Part shown: piece after piece, positions 16,420-23,399 of the stretch | How the letters are laid out: each line of letters opens with the position of its first letter | How positions within the stretch are numbered: position 1 is the stretch's first letter | NCBI GenBank assembly: GCA_934565795.1 | Contig: CAKTIM010000028.1 | Coordinates: forward strand, 1 to 27,238 | Length of the DNA stretch: 27,238 nt | Reading direction: 5' to 3' | DNA from: an uncultured Oscillospiraceae bacterium | Lineage (GTDB): Bacteria > Bacillota > Clostridia > Oscillospirales > Oscillospiraceae | The notes under the pieces: generated by a model | What the model was told of the DNA's origin: nothing | Databases searched by the model: none | The model's input: only the letters and a program-made list of their open reading frames with translations | Program-made: the position numbers and the translations under genes

Positions 16420-16421
16420 AC

Positions 16422-16462
16422 AAGCACCCCCCATGGGCCACGGCCCGTGGGGGGTGCTTTCA
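16422..16462. terminator. Strong bidirectional terminator, jag versus alpha-galactosidase
   Basis: AAGCACCCCCCATGGGCC and GGCCCGTGGGGGGTGCTT form an 18-bp stem with one wobble. The stem is flanked by TTT on the plus side and TTG on the minus side. It serves the rpmH-jag operon and lies 17 bp beyond the minus-strand alpha-galactosidase stop. Confidence 0.85.
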
Positions 16463-16478
16463 TATCTGCGGAAAACGC

Positions 16479-17738
16479 TCACACCAGGTGGAAGGCGGCG
16501 GCGCTGTGGGCGGGGAGGGTGAGCTCCAGGGAATCGTGGAGGGGGAAGGTTTCTCCTGTCCACAGGGATTCGGCCTGGGTGGCGCGGTCGGCTTCCAGGT
16601 CGATGAGGGGGACGGAAACGGTGCCGGGGTTGTCGCCTGCGTTGAAGACGGCGGCATACTGCCCGCCGTCAGCGCACACGGATGTCCAGAGAATGAATTC
16701 GGTGCCGCCGATGCGCCTGCGCCACACCTGATGGGCATGACGGGAGGAACGGTGCATGGAAAGAATTCGCTGATTGGTGACCAGCTCCATGGTGAATGCA
16801 TCAAAGCCGGTCATGTCGCCGCCGATGATGAGGGGAGAACGGAAAATGCTCCAAAGGGTGAGCATGGTGCGCTGCTCGTCGTGGGTGAATTTGGTGCGGT
16901 TGCCCTGCCCCTCGGTCTGGCGGATGGGGCCGATGGGCAGCATATCCGCGTCCGGCCAGTGGCCGGGGGCCGCATGGGTGCACCACTTTTCCGCCCGCTC
17001 AAACATGGCGTACAGCAGCGCCCAATCATCCCAGAAGTCGTCGGTAATGCGCCACATGTTGGCGGTCTGCTTATAAAGCTCTGCCTTTTCCAGCAGCGCT
17101 GGGCCGGGGGAGAGGCTGAGCACCATATCCCGGCCGCAATGCTTCAGGCAGTCGCTCAGCAGCATCAGCTCTGCCTCCTCGTGGGGCAGCTCCCGGCAGA
17201 TGTCGTCGCACTTGATAAAGTCCACGCCCCAGGAGGCGTACAGCTCAAAGAGGCTGGCATAGTATTCCCGCGCTCCCTCCTGGGTTGCATCTACGCCGTA
17301 CATATCCGTATTCCATTGGCAGATGCTGCTGCGCTGCGCGACCTGGCGGGCGGTTCTGGCGCTTCCCTTGATTTTTGTATTCTGGTGGACGGCCTGCCGT
17401 GGGATGCCCCGCATGATGTGAATGCCGAATTTCAGCCCCAGGGAATGCACATATTCCGCCAGTGGGGCAAAGCCCTTTCCTCCGGCAGCGGAGGGGAAGC
17501 GGTTTTTGGCGGGGAGAAGCCGGGAATATTCATCCATGCACAGCTCGGCAAAGGGGTTATAGTGGTGGCTGACGGCGGTCGGCTCGTACCACTGAATATC
17601 CACAACGATGTATTCCCAGCCGAAGCGTTTCAGGTGCGAGGCCATGAATTCCGCATTCCGGCGGACAATCTGCTCCGTGACTGCCGGGCCATAGCAGTCC
17701 CAGCTGTTCCAGCCCATGGGGGGCGTCCTTGCAATCAT
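16479..17738 (-). CDS. Alpha-galactosidase, glycoside hydrolase family 27
   Basis: A 419-residue enzyme. TPPMGWNSWDCYGP at residues 5-18 is the GH27 start motif. VDFIKCDD (172-179) carries the predicted nucleophile D178, and WRITDDFWDDW (229-239) carries the predicted acid/base D234. A beta-sandwich C-terminal domain follows. There is no signal peptide, so it probably cleaves alpha-galactosides inside the cell. AAAGGAG lies 9 bp before the ATG. Upstream on its strand lies only a truncated HAD fragment 20 bp away, then RHS debris and a terminator, so its native promoter seems to be lost or 5.5 kb away. Its first 140 codons are duplicated at 21983-22404. GH27 members can also act on N-acetylgalactosaminides, and specificity is not proven. 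Confidence 0.9.
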   Translation of the reverse strand: MIARTPPMGWNSWDCYGPAVTEQIVRRNAEFMASHLKRFGWEYIVVDIQWYEPTAVSHHYNPFAELCMDEYSRLLPAKNRFPSAAGGKGFAPLAEYVHSLGLKFGIHIMRGIPRQAVHQNTKIKGSARTARQVAQRSSICQWNTDMYGVDATQEGAREYYASLFELYASWGVDFIKCDDICRELPHEEAELMLLSDCLKHCGRDMVLSLSPGPALLEKAELYKQTANMWRITDDFWDDWALLYAMFERAEKWCTHAAPGHWPDADMLPIGPIRQTEGQGNRTKFTHDEQRTMLTLWSIFRSPLIIGGDMTGFDAFTMELVTNQRILSMHRSSRHAHQVWRRRIGGTEFILWTSVCADGGQYAAVFNAGDNPGTVSVPLIDLEADRATQAESLWTGETFPLHDSLELTLPAHSAAAFHLV

Positions 17739-18019
17739 ACCTGTTCTCTCCTTTGTTTTAAATCAGTCCAAAATGGGCCAGCGCTTTTTCAATGCCGTCC
17801 TCCAGCACCGGGGCGGTGACGAATTCGGCGGCCTGCCTGGCTGGCTCGGAGCCGCCGCCCAGGCAGGCGCTGTGGGCAGCAAAGCGGAACATGGGAATGT
17901 CATTGGTGCTGTCGCCGATGGCGCAGGTGTCCTGCGGGGCAGCGCCCAGATGCTCCAGGATACGCTGCATGCCGGCAGCCTTGGTAAAGCCCTTCAGCAC
18001 CAGCTCATACATGCCGTTC
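17317..18019 (+). repeat. 703-bp direct repeat, left copy (flank of RHS island)
   Basis: It is identical in length and frame to 21983-22685 with a constant offset of 4666 bp, no gaps and 15 mismatches. It covers alpha-galactosidase codons 1-140, the 19-bp spacer and the last 86 codons of the HAD gene. Fourteen mismatches lie in 17331-17620; the remaining 399 bp hold only one. Confidence 0.95.
17758..18019 (-). pseudogene. 3' fragment of the HAD hydrolase gene (copy 1)
   Basis: It encodes the last 86 residues of the Cof-type HAD phosphatase whose intact copy is at 22424-23209, including the motif GDSTNDIPMF. The catalytic DxDGT half is missing. At 18019/18020 it is fused in frame to an RHS fragment (SKTVNG|MYELV). 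The shared GAACGG at the join points to microhomology. A GTG at 18021 could start a short peptide, but no ribosome site is present. Confidence 0.85.
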
Positions 18020-18580
18020 ACGGTCTTGCTGGTTCGCAGTCCGCTGGCATCATAGGCGAAGCTCAGACTGTTAGTTCCATCGGAGGCAGTGGCCAGAGTT
18101 CGACCGTTGACCCAGGTAAAGTTCCAGCGGGTGCCATTGTAGTAGCTGGTGGGATTGCCAATGGCATCGTAGGTAATCGCCTGCCCGTCAAAACCGGTGA
18201 GCAGATCCTTCCAGTCGGTATCACCGTAGGTGTAGCTGTGGGTGGTAGTGCCATCGGAGGCGGTCAGAATATTGCCCGCACCATCGTAGGTAAGGTGTAG
18301 GTCGTATCTCCCGCCGCACTGAGCAGCTGTCCCTGGTTGTCATAGGCGTAGCTGACTTTTGCACCGTTTCCGTAGGTCTGCTGAACCAGTTGGTCAACGC
18401 CGTTGTTATAGACGTTTGTGGTCAGAGTCCTGCTGCCCACCTTGGCTGTAAGCATATTGCCAAAGCAGTCGTAGGTGAAGCCATAGGCCTGACTTTTCCC
18501 ATTGTTGGTTCGCTGGACAGAGGGCAGGTTTCCCTTGTCATAAGTATACTGCACGGAAGCGGTATTTGCAATGACTACAA
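18020..18580 (-). pseudogene. RHS/YD-repeat fragment with frameshift, fused to HAD fragment
   Basis: Minus-strand translation gives YD repeats (VQYTYDKGNL, YGFTYDCFGNM, YAYDNQGQLLSAAGDTTYT, then FAYDASGLRTSKTVNG). It aligns to RHS copy B with an offset of 2700 bp at roughly 90% identity over 18021-18355. A single base is missing near 18293 (GGTAAGGTG against GGTATAGGTG in copy B), which shifts the frame at GDTTYT. No core domain, toxin tip or N-terminus is present. It is bounded on the right by a terminator. Confidence 0.8.
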
Positions 18581-18583
18581 CCA

Positions 18584-18618
18584 GAAAAAGTGCCCTGGAA
18601 GTTGATTGCTCCAGGGCA
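18584..18618 (-). terminator. Terminator at the end of the toxin/immunity block
   Basis: On the minus strand TGCCCTGGA and TCCAGGGCA form a perfect 9-bp stem with a 10-nt loop, followed by CTTTTTC. It would end transcripts coming from the RHS, immunity and DUF4279 genes, before they reach the alpha-galactosidase gene. Confidence 0.75.
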
Positions 18619-18656
18619 CCAGGGCAAGTGACATTAGTACTGCGAAGACAAGGCTT

Positions 18657-18704
18657 ATACTTCTCCAACTGTTAGCACCGTCAGCGCAGCAGTTGGAGAA
18701 GTAT
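18657..18704. repeat. Perfect 15-bp inverted repeat hairpin
   Basis: ATACTTCTCCAACTG and CAGTTGGAGAAGTAT flank an 18-nt centre that can pair further in part. It lies 12 bp beyond the DUF4279 gene end, between it and the terminator at 18584-18618. It lacks a T-tract on either strand, so it is not a standard terminator. It could protect mRNA 3' ends or be a recombination relic. Confidence 0.7.
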
Positions 18705-18715
18705 TGAATCCAACT

Positions 18716-19135
18716 TTACATGCTTGTTTCGTCTATATCCGGCCCACCCAGCAGGTAGCCATCGAAGCCAATTGATCCGCCAATTTCTGCGACAAACTGA
18801 ATAAATTCCGCATTGAACCACAGAACGGGAAATTCGTCATAAACCTTCACATAGTACAAGATATTCCATCTCGCGTTACAGTCCTGAGCAATTTTCCTAA
18901 GAAGCTGTGTCGGACAGTTTATTATCTCCTAGAGCGAATTGGATACAGGTGGAAGGTCATCTGTTTCAATCAATTCCGTTTCAACCCCCCACTCGCAGTG
19001 CCCAAACAACTGCCCATTCCCCAGAACTTCCGTCTTTTCTCTGACATAGGTTGGCAATCGACCAATCAGCTTTGATACAAGCGCGGTGTCAAAATCGTCA
19101 CCAATGAGGGTGAGATACCCCTGTATTTCTGCCAT
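18716..19135 (-). pseudogene. DUF4279-type putative immunity protein, in-frame amber stop
   Basis: The ATG at 19135 follows AGGAGG by 8-9 bp; a longer upstream start is not supported. The frame reads MAEIQGYLTLIGDDFDTALV..., in which GDDFD followed by KLIGRLPT is the DUF4279 opening. A TAG at 18929-18931 interrupts it after 68 codons. The same frame then continues without other stops for 70 codons (EIINCPTQLL..., ILYYVKVYDE, ending GFDGYLLGGPDIDETSM) to TAA. The C-terminal half also fits DUF4279, and the total of 138 residues plus the amber position is a normal length. DUF4279 genes often lie beside polymorphic toxins, so an immunity role is an inference. The toxin it would neutralise is not visible here. 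Confidence 0.7.
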
Positions 19136-19168
19136 ATTACGTTGACCTCCTGAAAGAAAGCGCATATC

Positions 19169-19663
19169 TTAAGTCCGTGGAGCTTTTTCCCGTGAAAAAA
19201 ACTTCTGCAGGTTCAGAAATGTACAATGAAACGTGATGAACCGTCCCATACAGACAAACATCGCTGTAAAAACAAATATAGCACCCCACACAGCAATCCC
19301 GGCCATGTCAACATTCCCTGTCAACGAATAACAAGCCAGAATCACCCCAAAAATAACCAGCAATGTGAAGAACGCGGCAATGACGATTCTGACGGGATGG
19401 GGTAAAGAAAGCGAAATTCCAATTTGCCTGTCCGTATTCGGATCCACGAAAATGTTTATTTCCGGGCGAAAAGAATTGCGATCCCAGGAAAAAAGGTTGT
19501 TGGGTTCCAAGCAAAAGTGCAGATCTTCATAATTGCACATGCAATCATAGGAATGCGCTGCTGCAAATTCTTTTATTTTCCTTTCCGCGAATTGGAATGC
19601 CGTATCTGTATTGGGATACGTTATAAATAGTCTTATGCATTTATTTTTATGGAACCAGTGCAT
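19169..19663 (-). CDS. Two-helix membrane protein, putative RHS immunity protein
   Basis: A 164-residue protein. Residues 1-88 are soluble and Cys/His-rich (CMCNYEDLHFC), residues 92-114 and 119-140 are membrane helices, and a basic tail follows. GGGAG lies about 10 bp before the ATG. It follows the RHS gene on the same strand after 98 bp, the position normally held by the cognate immunity gene. The adjoining RHS tip is hydrophobic and Gly-rich, so a membrane immunity protein would fit a membrane-acting toxin (inference). The base composition is clearly lower in GC than the housekeeping genes, as is common for transferred toxin/immunity pairs. No family is recognised. Confidence 0.6.
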   Translation of the reverse strand: MHWFHKNKCIRLFITYPNTDTAFQFAERKIKEFAAAHSYDCMCNYEDLHFCLEPNNLFSWDRNSFRPEINIFVDPNTDRQIGISLSLPHPVRIVIAAFFTLLVIFGVILACYSLTGNVDMAGIAVWGAIFVFTAMFVCMGRFITFHCTFLNLQKFFSREKAPRT

Positions 19664-19761
19664 TCTTTTTCATCTCCCTTGAAAATCCATATATGGTACC
19701 CGCAGAAACATCAGTCTACTTACGTTATTGTTGGCAGTCCAATCATTACGCTAAAAAGAAA

Positions 19762-21369
19762 TTAGCTCAAAAGCGCTTGCATAACAATACGTTCAACCTT
19801 TGCTCGAGCATATTTTCTCCTACGTTCTAATGAGGAAAGAGTGCCTGAGGATATTCTCTTATTAGCATCTGACAATAAAGAAGATGTGTAACTTTGTGAA
19901 GCATGCATATCGACACCAGCTCCAATGCCTATAACAATCTGAAACCCATCAATCTTTGATTCAGAACTACTCATAGAAGAATTTGAAACCAAATCGACTC
20001 CCAAATATGGGACTGCACCAATCGACACCCCCTGCGCATAGGAATTCCCGAGTAAGTCATCAACTTTTTTCGCATTTGTAACTTGGATGGTTGCGCCTAC
20101 ACCTACGCCTATAATACCTAGTGTTGTTGTATTATTCACCCCAGGACATGAGTAGTTCCACTGAATATCAAATCCACCGGTGTCATCCCAAGCCAAAGAA
20201 ATATTTATCGAGATACCCAAGAAGAAAACCGCATTCAAGCCTAAAGAGATACTAAACGTCCTATTTCCAAACAAATCGATATTAATGACTGGATTGTTCT
20301 TGCAATATGCAAACATGTTATGACCGATAATGCCCTGCCCGGTAGTTGCATAGCTATCCGCATTAATGAACCTGCCGATGGTGGGATCATAGTATCTGCT
20401 CTGGAGGTAATAGAAGCCAGTTTCCTGGTCGTAAACATACCCACGGTAGCGCAGGGGGTTGATATTTGCTAAGGTGCCCGTTGCGGAAATGACCTTGCCA
20501 TAGGGGTCATAGTCGTAGCTTGTGACAGTGTTCTGGCTGCCATCCACAATCCGCATCACGTCCCCCTGCAGGTTGGTGATGTAATAATACGCCGTGCCGT
20601 TGTACTTCATGGCGTAGGGTGTACCATTGGCATCATAGAAGAAGTCAATGGTATTGGTTCCCCAGGTCATGCGCATCAGCCTGCCGCTGGCATAATAATA
20701 GCGATAAGAGACACCATTTACCGTCTTGCTGGTTCGCAGGCCGCCGGCATCATAGGCGAAGCTCAGACTGTTGGTTCCGTCGGAGGCCGTCGCCAGACTT
20801 CGACCGTTGACCCAGGTAAAGTTCCAGCGAGTGCCATTGAAGTAGCTGGTGGGGTTGCCAATGGCATCATAGGTGATTGCCTGGCCGTCAAAGGCAGTAA
20901 GCAGATCCTTCCAGTTGGTATCACCGTAGGTGTAACTGTGAGTGGCAGTGCCATCGGACGCAGTCAGGATATTGCCCGCACCATCGTAGGTATAGGTGTA
21001 GGTAGTATCTCCCGCCGCTTTCAACAGCTGACCCTGGTTGTCGTAGGTGTAGGTAACGGTGCCTTTTCCTGGGGCGGAATAGGTTGCGATATTACCCATG
21101 CTGTCATAGGTATAACCATACCGCTGCCCGCCGCTGGTCACGGATGCCACCTGCAGGGTGGTCTTGGTGCTGTCAATATCCCGGTAGGTATACTGCCTGG
21201 TGACGGGGCCGCCGGAAACGGAAGTCAGTCGCCGCAGACCATCGTAGCCCATGGTCATGGTACTGCCCACACCGGTGGTCATGGTATTCAGACTGCCGTC
21301 GGCAGAATTGTATGTATACCCCTCGGAATAGGCGGCGCTGCTTGTTTCCGGTTCGGGCCGATGAGCTAG
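19762..21369 (-). pseudogene. RHS-repeat protein, 5'-truncated, with core and C-terminal putative toxin tip
   Basis: The frame is open from an in-frame TAG at 21370-21372 to the stop at 19762. The first ATG is at 21282 (506 residues), but neither it nor later starts have a ribosome site, and the signal and most of the RHS shell are missing. YD repeats span about residues 10-260 from that ATG. The RHS-associated core is about 255-339 (YDPYGKVIS, LRYRGYVYDQETGFYYLQSR, RYYDPTIGRFINAD, ending NNPVINIDLFG). The 167-residue tip (340-506) is hydrophobic and Gly-rich, with stretches like FFLGISINISLAWDD and LGIIGVGVGATIQ, then a basic helical end (LERRRKYARAKVERI). The DNA of the tip is AT-richer than the core. 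It looks like a silent orphan cassette rather than a working toxin gene. The toxin activity is unknown. Confidence 0.75.
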
Positions 21370-21485
21370 CTAAGGACAGGCTTTAGTAACATGAGCGCTT
21401 GCCACAGGCACACATCGACACAAACCACATCCCCACCCAACATAGAAGACATTTTCCCTGTCGATTTCAGCAAAATCTTTTGTGC

Positions 21486-21923
21486 TTACACAGACGAGTT
21501 TACTGCAAGAGAGCACAAAACGTGAACTATTCTAACGACCTCCGACACCAAAATGAATGCAAAATCAACGAAAAGGATTAGGATACCGTCAGCGTTACCC
21601 GATGCTCTGTCAGGGAACAGGTTTACATGGAAGCTAATAACTACTGCAAGGATGCAGGCATACGATAGAAGAAATGTCAAAAGGCTCAGAAAGTAGTAAA
21701 GCATCTTCTTTTTGTTGTTTGCACATTTTGTCAGGCTATGGTGTGTAGCCCATGATAGAGCGACTAAACCAGCAACACAAAACAGAGCCGTCCTAACAAG
21801 AATCATCTGTACATCCTCGCCGGAAAGAGGTGAGAGGATGAACTCATCTACCATCCAAAGAACAATTCCTCGGCCAATCCCGTCTGTAATACCCCGGTGC
21901 ACCATATCCTTACTGTTCATCAT
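21486..21923 (-). CDS. Small multi-helix membrane protein of unknown function
   Basis: A 145-residue form from the ATG at 21923 (or the next ATG, 21920), chosen because GGGGG lies about 5 bp upstream; a frame opening at 21962 crosses the recombination junction and is not credible. Membrane helices are predicted at about 40-58, 74-99 and 112-139, and the loop between the first two is Lys/Asn-rich (KCANNKKK). No family is recognised. It sits at the right edge of the inserted RHS block, next to the broken alpha-galactosidase copy, and reads in the same direction as the RHS genes. It may be a further orphan immunity gene (inference only). Confidence 0.5.
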   Translation of the reverse strand: MMNSKDMVHRGITDGIGRGIVLWMVDEFILSPLSGEDVQMILVRTALFCVAGLVALSWATHHSLTKCANNKKKMLYYFLSLLTFLLSYACILAVVISFHVNLFPDRASGNADGILILFVDFAFILVSEVVRIVHVLCSLAVNSSV

Positions 21924-21982
21924 TTTTACCCCCATAAATCGCAGCCAATTTGAATTGCCCACTGGTCTCGTGGATCATCAAA

Positions 21983-22404
21983 TGGCAGATGCTGCTTCGC
22001 TGCGCGATCTGGCGGGCGGTTTTGGTGCTTCCCTTGATTTTTGTATTCTGGTGGACGGCCTGCCGCGGGATGCCCCGCATGATGTGAATGCCGAATTTCA
22101 GCCCCAGGGAATGTACATATTCCGCCAGCGGGGCAAAGCCCTTTCCTCCGGCAGCGGAGGGAAAGCGGTTTTCGGCGGGGAGGAGCCGGGAGTATTCATC
22201 CATGCACAGCTCGGCAAAGGGATTATAGTGATGGCTGACGGCGGTCGGCTCGTACCACTGAATATCCACAACGATGTATTCCCAGTCGAAGCGTTTCAGG
22301 TGCGAGGCCATGAATTCCGCATTCCGGCGGACAATCTGCTCCGTGACTGCCGGGCCATAGCAGTCCCAGCTGTTCCAGCCCATGGGGGGCGTCCTTGCAA
22401 TCAT
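21983..22404 (-). pseudogene. 5' fragment of the alpha-galactosidase gene (copy 2)
   Basis: It encodes residues 1-140 of the GH27 enzyme, with the TPPMGWNSW motif but without the nucleophile and acid/base regions, then runs into foreign sequence and stops at 21910. Five residues differ from copy 1 in this part (for example G40D, K78E and V133I). The ribosome site AAAGGAG and the spacing to the HAD gene are intact, so this is the original operon position behind the intact HAD gene. Confidence 0.85.
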
Positions 22405-22685
22405 ACCTGTTCTCTCCTTTGTTTTAAATCAGTCCAAAATGGGCCAGCGCTTTTTCAATGCCGTCCTCCAGCACCGGGGCGGTGACGAATTCGGCGGCCT
22501 GCCTGGCTGGCTCGGAGCCGCCGCCCAGGCAGGCGCTGTGGGCAGCAAAGCGGAACATGGGAATGTCATTGGTGCTGTCGCCGATGGCGCAGGTGTCCTG
22601 CGGGGCAGCGCCCAGATGCTCTAGGATACGCTGCATGCCGGCAGCCTTGGTAAAGCCCTTCAGCACCAGCTCATACATGCCGTTC
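21983..22685 (+). repeat. 703-bp direct repeat, right copy
   Basis: It is the partner of 17317-18019, offset 4666 bp, with no indels. Here the repeat runs on into the intact 5' part of the HAD gene, while on the left it ends against unrelated sequence coding for the small membrane protein. See the left copy for the mismatch pattern. Confidence 0.95.
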
Positions 22686-23209
22686 TCCCGGTCGATGATG
22701 ATGTAATCCCGGCCTAATTCTTCCTTGAAAGCGGCCACATCTCCGTGCTCCCCGGCAAAGGTGACGAACTTTACAAAGTCCGGCTCCTGTTCCTGGGCAA
22801 GCTCATGGATGGGATAGCCCGCCCGGCGCAGCCGCTCCACCTCACGGGACATGATGGAATGGACTGAGTTTTCACCGTCCAGCAGAATGCCGCCGTCCGC
22901 TGTTTCATAAAAGGAGTGCATACGGTATTTCCGGGAGCATTCCACGCTTCGCCACCGCAGCGCCAGGCTGGGCTTGGTGCGGATCAGAAATTCCCCGTCC
23001 AGCAGCACCTCCATGCCGCAGGCGCAGGCAAAGCCGCGAAAGGCCATATTCTTGACCCGGCGGTCGATCTGCAAATAGGGCCGCCCGGTGTTGACAATGG
23101 CAACATGGCCGTTTTGCCTCAGCTTTTCAACCGCCCGGATGGCGGAATCGGGGATGATCTGCGTGCGGTCGTCGATGATGGTTCCGTCAATATCAAAAAA
23201 GATAACCAT
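22424..23209 (-). CDS. Cof-type HAD-superfamily phosphatase (HAD-IIB), intact copy
   Basis: A 261-residue protein with all HAD motifs: FDIDGT (5-10, nucleophile D6, acid/base D8), NTGRP (40-44), a cap domain of about 100 residues, a conserved Lys in VLKGFTKAAGM, and GDSTNDIPMF near the C-terminus. The family removes phosphate from small sugar phosphates or flavin precursors, and the substrate is not clear. AAAGGAG precedes the ATG by about 6 bp. It lies 20 bp before the truncated alpha-galactosidase copy, which suggests an ancestral HAD-galactosidase operon for galactoside use. A MITE lies directly upstream and may supply the -35 box. Confidence 0.9.
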   Translation of the reverse strand: MVIFFDIDGTIIDDRTQIIPDSAIRAVEKLRQNGHVAIVNTGRPYLQIDRRVKNMAFRGFACACGMEVLLDGEFLIRTKPSLALRWRSVECSRKYRMHSFYETADGGILLDGENSVHSIMSREVERLRRAGYPIHELAQEQEPDFVKFVTFAGEHGDVAAFKEELGRDYIIIDRENGMYELVLKGFTKAAGMQRILEHLGAAPQDTCAIGDSTNDIPMFRFAAHSACLGGGSEPARQAAEFVTAPVLEDGIEKALAHFGLI

Positions 23210-23231
23210 GGTTTCTCCTTTGTAAAATTAA

Positions 23232-23260
23232 ATCTTAGGAAGCTCTGATTAAGTCGGCAA
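23232..23260 (-). promoter_or_regulatory. Candidate HAD promoter spanning the MITE edge
   Basis: On the minus strand TTGCCG (23255-23260), inside the MITE end, and TAAGAT (23232-23237), at its border, are 17 bp apart. Each matches consensus at four of six positions. The start codon is 23 bp past the -10, so the leader would be short. Confidence 0.35.
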
Positions 23261-23399
23261 GAGCTGACAGCGAGAGATTTTTCACCAGATGAAAGTATCA
23301 AAAGTGGAGGAATACTTTGTGTATTTCCCACTTTTGATACTGCGCAGCTGGGGAAAAAGATCCGCTGCTCAGCCGCAGACGATTTATTCAGAGGTTCCT
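23237..23399. mobile_element. MITE-like element, 163 bp, with terminal inverted repeats and inner hairpin
   Basis: The left end AGGAAGCTCTGATTAAGTCG and the inverted right end AGGAACCTCTGAATAAATCG match at 16 of 20 positions. The interior has a perfect 14-bp dyad, AGTATCAAAAGTGG (23294-23307) with its complement (23328-23341), extended by AATAC/GTATT. There is no gene inside. The right end abuts the TAA of the M14 peptidase gene. No clean target duplication is visible. The left-end sequence recurs at 3823-3862. Confidence 0.7.

Noticed and set aside
13963..16563. 866-codon open frame antisense to rnpA, yidC and jag
   Set aside because: It lies opposite well-recognised genes with GC-rich third positions, which leaves the antisense free of stops. 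The product is low-complexity Leu/Gly/His and has no ribosome site.
16488..17819. 443-codon antisense frame over the alpha-galactosidase, and similar long antisense frames over mnmG, pgi, the MATE gene and capF
   Set aside because: All are shadows of clearly identified genes on the other strand.
17317..22685. The duplication as a pure assembly error
   Set aside because: The copies differ at 15 positions in a clustered way and each joins different flanks. An error cannot be excluded without reads, but the sequence argues against it.
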